The notes below the pieces were generated by a model. The model did not search any database. It saw nothing but the letters and a program-made list of their open reading frames with translations, and had not been told where the DNA came from. Shown here in pieces: positions 57,604 through 64,000 of a stretch of 64,000 nt of DNA. Location of the stretch: positions 3,038,001 through 3,102,000 of the forward strand of contig CP087207.1 of assembly GCA_020912385.1 (NCBI GenBank). The letters run 5' to 3'. Within the stretch, counting starts at the first letter, position 1; each line of letters opens with the position of its first letter. Origin of the DNA: Neofusicoccum parvum (lineage: Eukaryota; Ascomycota; Dothideomycetes; Botryosphaeriales; Botryosphaeriaceae). The translations under genes were made by a program, and so were the position numbers.

Positions 57604-60551
57604 ATGAGAGGGGTTGCGATTGCGTTGGTCATGCTGCCATTGGTGGTTGCTGTTCCCGAGAAGCTGATCCGACGCCAATGGGACCGCGACATTGCCTCTG
57701 ATCCGTATTGGGATCTTGATTCAACGTAAGTATACTTTCCAGTCTCCGACTTCCTATCTGGGTTTGCTATCAGTCTTGCTCTACTGTGTTGCCATCGTCG
57801 TGCAAATTCCTTCAGACTTCTACTTTTCTCTTCTTTTTTTCATATACCCGTTTTCCTCCCAAAATTTCCAGCAAGTAGACCAGTGATGCTGCATCACACT
57901 AAGATATCATAACCACTTCAATTTTGGTACCTTAATAGCTTTTCACTCGTGCCCATGATTCACACACCTCTAGGTCTACACCCACCACTACCGCTGCCGC
58001 CGAAGAACCATCACCTCCCGTGTTCTCTCAATACCCTTGGCCGCCCGACCCCCTTTCCCAATACTTCTCGCCATCCCCCTCCCCCACTTGCACGCCCCTG
58101 ACCCCCGACTACCCCTCCACCTGGTGGTACGCCTCCGCCTCGCTCGGCACATCCCCGTTCCTCCCGCCCCCCTTCAACACCACCTACCCGGTGGCCCGCA
58201 ACGCCCTCTCCTTCGGCGCCGACCCCACCGGCGGCGTTCCCAGCACGTCCGCCCTCCAGGCCGCCATCGACCACGGCGGGCCCTTCGCGCCGCCCGCTCT
58301 GCGCAACACGTCCTTCCGCGGGCCGGACTTCGACAGCACCCTGTTCCCGGCGGTCGTGTACCTGCCGCCGGGCACGTACCTGGTCGACGCGCCGCTGCAG
58401 CTGTGGACGGGCACGGTGCTGGCCGGCGACGCGGTGAGCCCGCCCGTGCTGAAGGTCGCGCCCGGGTTCGCGGCCGACGTGGTCGTGAGCGGGCGCGAGC
58501 CGCGGCTGCCGGGGACGAACGGGTTCTTCGTCGGGCTGAGGGATGTGGTGATCGATTCGACGGCGGTGGAGGCTGGGAGGGGCTTGGTGTTGGCGGATTG
58601 GACGGTCAGTCAGGGGACGCAGGTGAGCGGGGTGCGGTTCGAGATGCCGGTTGGGGGAGCGCATGTGGGGTTGAGGTATGTGTGGTGCCTGTTGTTTCTT
58701 TTGTTTGTGATGGTGGCGGTGCTGATTTCGTGAAGTACGCAGTTTGATTACAACAGCAATATTATCTTGAACGATCTCTCGTTCAACGGGGGCGCGGTGG
58801 GGATGGACCTAAGTGGTCAACAGTTCGCCGTCAAGTCGGTGATTTTCAACGGCTGTGCTGCAGGAGCGATCGTCGACTGTAAGTGTTCGAGATGACCAAA
58901 GATTTTTGTGGCACACTCCTGCTAATGTTTACGCTGTAGGCTTTGATTGCGTTTTCGTGGATATCAGTGTACGCCATAACCACCACTACACTTAGAGTAT
59001 CGTGGCTGACCTAACTTAAAGTGTATGAACATCGGCGGCGCATGTCTCGACGGAAGCCAGACTTCTGGAAGTCTCACAGTCCTCGACAGCTGGGTTACAA
59101 ACTCGGGTACCCTGGTTTCCAGTTACGAGTCCACCGATGGCTACAACCAGCTTGTCCTCGAGAACATCCGCAGTGACGGCGGTGTCACAATTGAGCTGAG
59201 CGGTAAAACGGTCCTGAACGGCAACATTCCCTATACGTGGATACGTGGTCAAATGGCAAGCAAACATGCCCTGAGCATGCGGCTTCCTGGGTAGCTAACA
59301 ACAGAGCAGTATACTCCAGGAAACGTGTACCCCGAGCAACAACAGGGAGTCATGGTCTACACACCGCGGTCACCCATCCTGCTCAACCAGGACAGGTACT
59401 TCGTCATGAAGCCGCCCACCTACCGGGAATACTCCGCCTCGCAAGTCCTCAACCTCAAATCCGTTCCGGGCTTCCCCGTTTTCGGCGACGGCGTCACAGA
59501 CGACACCGAATCGATTAACGCGATCCTGACGCAGTACGCCGGCTGCAAGATCGTCTACATCCCAGCCGGCACGTACGTGGTCCGCAACACCGTCTTCATC
59601 CCCGCCGGCACGCGCATCTACGGCGACGCTTACGCCTCCGTCATCAGCGCCATGGGGCCCACGTTCGCCGACCCCAAAACCCCGATCCCGATGGTGCAGG
59701 TGGGCGCGCCGGGCGACGTGGGCGTGGCGCAGATGGTCGACATGATGTTCACCGTCGGCGAGGTGCTGCCGGGCTGCAAGCTGGTCGAGGTCAACATGGC
59801 AGGCGCGCAGCCCGGCGACGTCGCGCTGGTCAACTCGCACGTCCGCGTCGGCGGGGCGGCCGGGTCGACGGTGCAGACCAGCTGCGGAGGCCCGCCTGCG
59901 CTGTGCCGGGCGGCCTGGGGCCTGGTCCACCTGGCGGCGTGGTCGAGCGCGTACGTCGAGAACATGTGGGGCTGGACCGCGGATCATGATCTCGACGACG
60001 TGTACACCCAGAATGTTGCCACGGGCCGGGGCATGCTGGTCGAGGCGACGCAGGGGACGTGGCTTGTTGGGACGTCGATGGAGCACAACACGCTCTATCA
60101 GTACAACTTCAACGGCGCGGAGAACGTCTTTGCGGCGATGCAGCAGTCGGAGACGCCGTACTGGCAAGGCGTCAACTCCGGGACCGTGGCGCCGTATCCG
60201 TGGACTGACGACCTGCAGCCAAGCGACCCGGACTTTGCCCATTGTGGTGTCGACAGCAGTGGGTACTGCGGCGCGGCATTGTTTGAAAAAATAGCCGGCA
60301 GCAAGGACCTCTTCCTGTACGGTGGTTGCTTATGGACCTTCTTTACCGGAAATGAGAGCGAGAAGTGCAGCTACGACTGCCAGCAGGAAGCGATTGACAT
60401 TGATGACGCCTCGAACGGTGTTTATTTGTACGGCACAAATGTGCATAAAGTGACGAACATGGTCAGAAGCGGAGGGTGGAGCATTGCGGGCCAGAGCACG
60501 AATGCAGGCGGTTGGGGAGGAGTGGTGGCAGCGTATCTGTATAACTCTTGA
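57604..60551 (+). CDS. secreted GH55 glucan 1,3-beta-glucosidase (twin pectate-lyase-3 fold)
   Basis: Six exons: 57604-57725, 57974-58675, 58736-58878, 58940-58968, 59022-59255 and 59310-60551; 823 aa. Exon 1 encodes a signal peptide (MRGVAIALVMLPLVVAVPE) and a dibasic RR, a possible propeptide site. Two half-domains each open with the family motif: NALSFGADPTGGVPSTSALQ near residue 95 and FGDGVTDDTESINAIL near 460. TYLVDAPLQLWTGTVLAGD and TRIYGDAYASVISAM mark equivalent turns. Known: GH55 enzymes release glucose from beta-1,3-glucan outside the cell, for wall turnover or attack on other fungi. Intron 5 is read as GC-AG (59256-59309); a GT-AG alternative is 59248-59304. The other four introns are clear GT-AG. 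Confidence 0.9.
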
Positions 60552-62235
60552 GTCAAATATTTCGGTTGATAGTTTTGTTGGGATTAATCAGCTCATTTTC
60601 GGTTCTGCGGAAATATTTTCTCCACCACAACAACTGTGCTGATTTTTTGCATGAAGAACAATCCAAACAACACAAGTCTCCGGAAGCCACACCGTGCCTC
60701 CTTGTGAAAGACTGCGGCTATCGCGGGTGAAATCGAGGCACTTATCCAGATACGACGGTTCTCAAGATTATGGGTCAAGGCTATCCGGACGAATGTTTCA
60801 ACTTTCCATGGCCGATCTGACTGTCCTGGTGCATGGTTGTGCTCTCTTCGCGTTAGCCACCGGGTCTAGCACTCTGTACCATCTACCATCAATCTTGTAA
60901 AGTGAGCTGCATTGTAGTAGCTTCTGGCTTCCGAGGGGGACAAGCATCTGTGAAGGACGGTTGCGAAGAACTATGTTTCCATAGGGAGTTAAGCACCCGT
61001 CCGTTCTTAAGAGGGTAAAAGTAGGCCAGACTTGTCCGAGCTGACGCTACAGCTCTTCAAGGGTGACATTGCTGTGATGGAGGCATGTGAGTGGATCATA
61101 CAGCACACTGGATATCAAGGTGTTTTGCAGATAGGCAGCCAGATCTGGTAGATGATGTACCGAGATGGGATCAGGTGAGAACCGTTTCGAGCAGCCCTGG
61201 GAGACAGGGCCTTCTCCACGTTCTCCGCATGGCGCAAGAGTCATACCACGCATGGGGAAGCGGCTGAGCTCGTGGGCACAGACGGAGCCGCCCGTGGTTC
61301 CATTAGGCGTCTCGGTAAAGAGCTTGTCTGGTCAGACGTAGATCATTGGGTGCACCATGATCTGCCGGGTCTGATCTAGAAGGAGCGCACGTGATCTAAA
61401 ACTGGGCTCTCTCCTGACCTGGGACCGGCAGCCTGGGCTGCGGATGACGCGCCTGGGGAAGGGGCTCTGGCAGTCTGGGCAGATCGAGGATGCGTCCAGA
61501 TCCAGAAAGTCCTTGGGTCGGGGTCGCACAGCTCTGGTTGCGCCGCTCGGAGCGTGCCTGCGCTGGACGCATGCGCTTGGGCGCCGCACGCGACGGATGA
61601 CTTCAGCGCCGGGATGCCCGACAGCAGCAGCGACAGCCACGAGCGCCCTTCCCGGGCCAGTGATGCCGGGCTGATCTCCAGGTGTCGAACAAAAACCTGC
61701 GACAGGCGTTCTGCAGGCGGAAGCATGTGCCTCGGGAGGTTCTGCGGCGGCACAGCGGTGTGGCGGGCGGACGTAGAGAATTGCGGGTGAAAACCGGGGC
61801 CGGCGCTTGGGCGCTCCTTATCAGGGATTTCCGCCTGTGAGATTCCCCGGCGGGAGCGTCGCGGTCGGCGACGGCCCAAGGGCCCTGGGCGCCCGCTGCG
61901 GCGACAGGCGGCGCGGCTCTCGACGGGGCTCGCGACGGGACTCGCGACGGCAGCTCGCGTAATGGCATTAGGCGCACTGCGTCGGCGTCTGCGCAGGCTG
62001 GGCCAGGAGCAGGGCGGGCCGGCGGCGGGATGGGTGGATGGCAAGTCGCGGTGGCACCTGCTCCCAATTCCTAAGTTGCCCGAGCCTTGGGCGGCGCTAT
62101 GCCGCTTCGGGCCCTTAGCGCCGTCGCGAAGTTTTCTGTCCTTATATTCTCACCAAAACCCGTCGACCACCTTCTCCTTCTCCATCCATCTCCCCTCATC
62201 CCCTTTCCGATTGGTTTCATTGATCAACCGGCACA
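60552..62235. other. 1.7-kb intergenic, no gene recognised
   Basis: Low GC to about 61,150, then GC-rich to 62,100. Frames at 61332-61640 (-) and 61376-62044 (-) are compositional. The last 100 bp (pyrimidine-rich, with CTTATATT near 62,142) are the probable core promoter and leader of the carrier gene. Confidence 0.5.
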
Positions 62236-63747
62236 ATGGCAAAGGACGGTGAAGTTGTTCAGAGCAAGAAGGTATGCTGCCCCGATGCCGTCGTCGCAAT
62301 CCACTGCGATGCGGCCGCTCCAGTCTGCGAAGAGCTGCGGCTAACAGAAGATAACAGAGCGTGCTGGGCATGCCCGTAAGCCATCACCCACCTCCCCCTC
62401 GCATCGATGCGCATCTTGGACGGCCCTGCATCGCCCGCGTGTCGGTCGCAACGGCTATCGAGCTGTTTTCGATGGGCGCGCTGGGGATGCTGCAACCTGT
62501 CCAAGTTGTTGCGGAGACAGCTGGTCACAGAACTCGACTAACATAAACACAACAGGGCTTCGTGGTCGACTTCATGAGTACGTCCAACCACCGCACACCC
62601 GTCTGGGATGCGTCGTCGATGCCAATGGCACTGGCGATGGCTTCCTGATGGCTGCGTCAAATTACGCGCCTGGACCTCGGGTACTGACTGCTTATCTACA
62701 GTGGGTGGTATCTCCGCCGCCGTCTCGAAGACCGCTGCCGCTCCCATCGAGCGTGTCAAGCTTCTCATCCAGAACCAGGTACGCCCTTGCCTCCTGCGTT
62801 GGCATCTTCACCGCCGGCTTTCAGCTTCTTCCGCTGAGCCGACTTCATCCACCGAACACCCGCTGACCCGCTGCTCAACAGGATGAGATGCTTCGCGCTG
62901 GCCGTCTGGACCGCAAGTACAACGGTATCGTTGACTGCTTCCGCCGCACCACCGCCGCTGAGGGTGTCGTCTCCCTCTGGCGTGGTAACACCGCCAACGT
63001 CATCCGTTACTTCCCTACCCAGGCCCTGAACTTCGCCTTCCGTGACACCTACAAGTCGATGTTCGCCTTCAAGAAGGAGCGTGATGGCTACGCCAAGTGG
63101 ATGATGGGCAACCTTGCCTCCGGTGGTGCTGCCGGTGCCACTTCCCTCCTCTTCGTCTACTCTCTCGACTACGCCCGTACCCGTCTCGCCAACGACGCCA
63201 AGTCCGCCAAGGGCGGTGGTGACCGTCAGTTCAACGGCCTGGTCGACGTCTACAAGAAGACTCTTGCTTCTGATGGTATCGCTGGTCTCTACCGTGGTTT
63301 CGGTCCCTCCGTTGCTGGTATCGTCGTCTACCGTGGTCTGTACTTCGGCATGTACGACTCGATCAAGCCCGTCGTCCTTGTTGGTCCTCTTGAGGGTAAC
63401 TTCCTTGCCTCGTTCGCTCTCGGCTGGACCGTCACCACTGGTGCCGGTATCGCTTCCTACCCTCTTGACACCGTCCGTCGTCGCATGATGATGACGTCTG
63501 GCGAGGTATGTATCCCCGGCTACTGCAGTTCTCCCGCAGGATGACGCTGACCATGCTGCAGGCCGTCAAGTACAAGTCTTCCCTCGATGCTGCGAAGCAG
63601 ATCATCGCCAAGGAGGGCTTCAAGTCCCTGTTCAAGGGTGCTGGTGCCAACATCCTCCGTGGTGTTGCCGGCGCTGGTGTCCTGTCCATCTACGACCAGG
63701 TCCAGCTCCTGCTCTTCGGAAAGGCCTACAAGGGCGGCTCCGGCTAA
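62236..63747 (+). CDS. aac: mitochondrial ADP/ATP carrier
   Basis: Six exons: 62236-62271, 62358-62375, 62556-62577, 62702-62778, 62882-63505 and 63562-63747; 320 aa. Joined, the N-terminus reads [25 protein letters not shown], then [20 protein letters not shown]. Three carrier repeats are marked by [24 protein letters not shown] and [19 protein letters not shown] is the diagnostic ADP/ATP carrier signature. Six transmembrane helices are expected in the inner mitochondrial membrane. It exchanges cytosolic ADP for matrix ATP. Exon codons are dominated by C-ending and GGT/CGT forms, typical of strong expression. Exons 2 and 3 are 18 and 22 nt; all five introns are GT-AG. Confidence 0.96.
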
Positions 63748-64000
63748 ATGCACTCTCCTTCGAATCCGAGCGAGAGCAGCACACATTAATACTGGGGAGG
63801 GGGTGACACAAAAGGGGATGAGATGGCGGTGGAGTTGATAGAGCAAGATCAAGCCTGAGCTTGTTCTGGTTACGAAAGAAAACAAAGCTGGGAGTGGTTT
63901 CTGATATCCCTGCTTTCAAGCATCTTGTACTTTACCCGGCAATTTTTTTCTTCCTTGTACCTTGCGCATCTCGCTGGCTTGACTTGCTTCGCTCCGATTT

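Noticed and set aside
58011..58664. 217-codon minus frame opposite GH55 exon 2
   Set aside because: Shadow of a high-GC coding exon with strong third-position bias.
60900..61250. Possible tRNA or 5S-like sequence after the GH55 gene
   Set aside because: Isolated short resemblances only; no cloverleaf, B box or conserved 5S blocks could be assembled.

Overview
The window is 64 kb of a filamentous ascomycete (Pezizomycotina) chromosome. The evidence is many short GT-AG introns (about 48-250 nt) with CTAAC-like branch sites, a fungal-type dispersed 5S rRNA gene, and fungal hallmark genes: PacC, GrrA/Grr1, a Par32-type protein, a DUF7704 membrane protein, GH55 and an Ark/Prk-type kinase. A Dothideomycete is my best guess, but that is inference. 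Genes lie on both strands at about one per 2.5 kb. Several intergenic stretches are 2-4.5 kb long. All exon coordinates below were read by eye from splice sites and frame continuity.

Region by region. 0.3-3.7 kb: an F-box/WD40 gene (-) divergent from a four-helix DUF7704 gene (+). 5.1-7.9 kb: a five-exon protein kinase (-) with an N-terminal coiled coil. 9.2-13.8 kb: ribosomal protein eS7 (+), a glutathione S-transferase-like gene (-) and a CCCH zinc-finger protein (+). 14.9-17.9 kb: a 5S rRNA gene (-), a decayed NACHT/NLR relic (-), a CorA-like membrane protein gene (-) whose upstream reading frame has one stop, and a 48-bp imperfect inverted repeat. 18.1-21.5 kb: a DUF423 membrane protein (+) and the F-box/LRR protein GrrA (-). 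23.8-29.8 kb: an Ark/Prk-family kinase (+), then tail-to-tail Efm7/Nnt1-like (+) and Efm4-like (-) methyltransferases. 29.8-34.3 kb: no gene recognised. 34.3-38.3 kb: a pisatin-demethylase-like P450 and a class III aminotransferase, both (+). 41.5-46.5 kb: a CAAX-box protein of unknown function (+), ribosomal protein eS12 (+) and a Par32-like protein (-). 47.9-49.9 kb: the pH regulator PacC (-), followed by about 4.2 kb without a recognisable gene. 54.1-60.6 kb: a secreted SLT-fold (GH23-like) enzyme (-) and a secreted GH55 glucanase (+). 62.2-63.7 kb: the mitochondrial ADP/ATP carrier (+) with two microexons.

Most of the window is conserved housekeeping and regulation: translation (eS7, eS12, 5S rRNA, two probable eEF1A methyltransferases), ubiquitin ligase adaptors (two F-box proteins), endocytic/actin kinase signalling, pH and nitrogen regulation, and mitochondrial nucleotide exchange. 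Accessory content is limited to the CorA/NLR-relic locus, the coiled-coil kinase, the P450-aminotransferase pair and the two secreted wall-active enzymes. I found no convincing new multi-gene system. The best leads are the CorA/NLR-relic/inverted-repeat locus and the uncharacterised CAAX protein.
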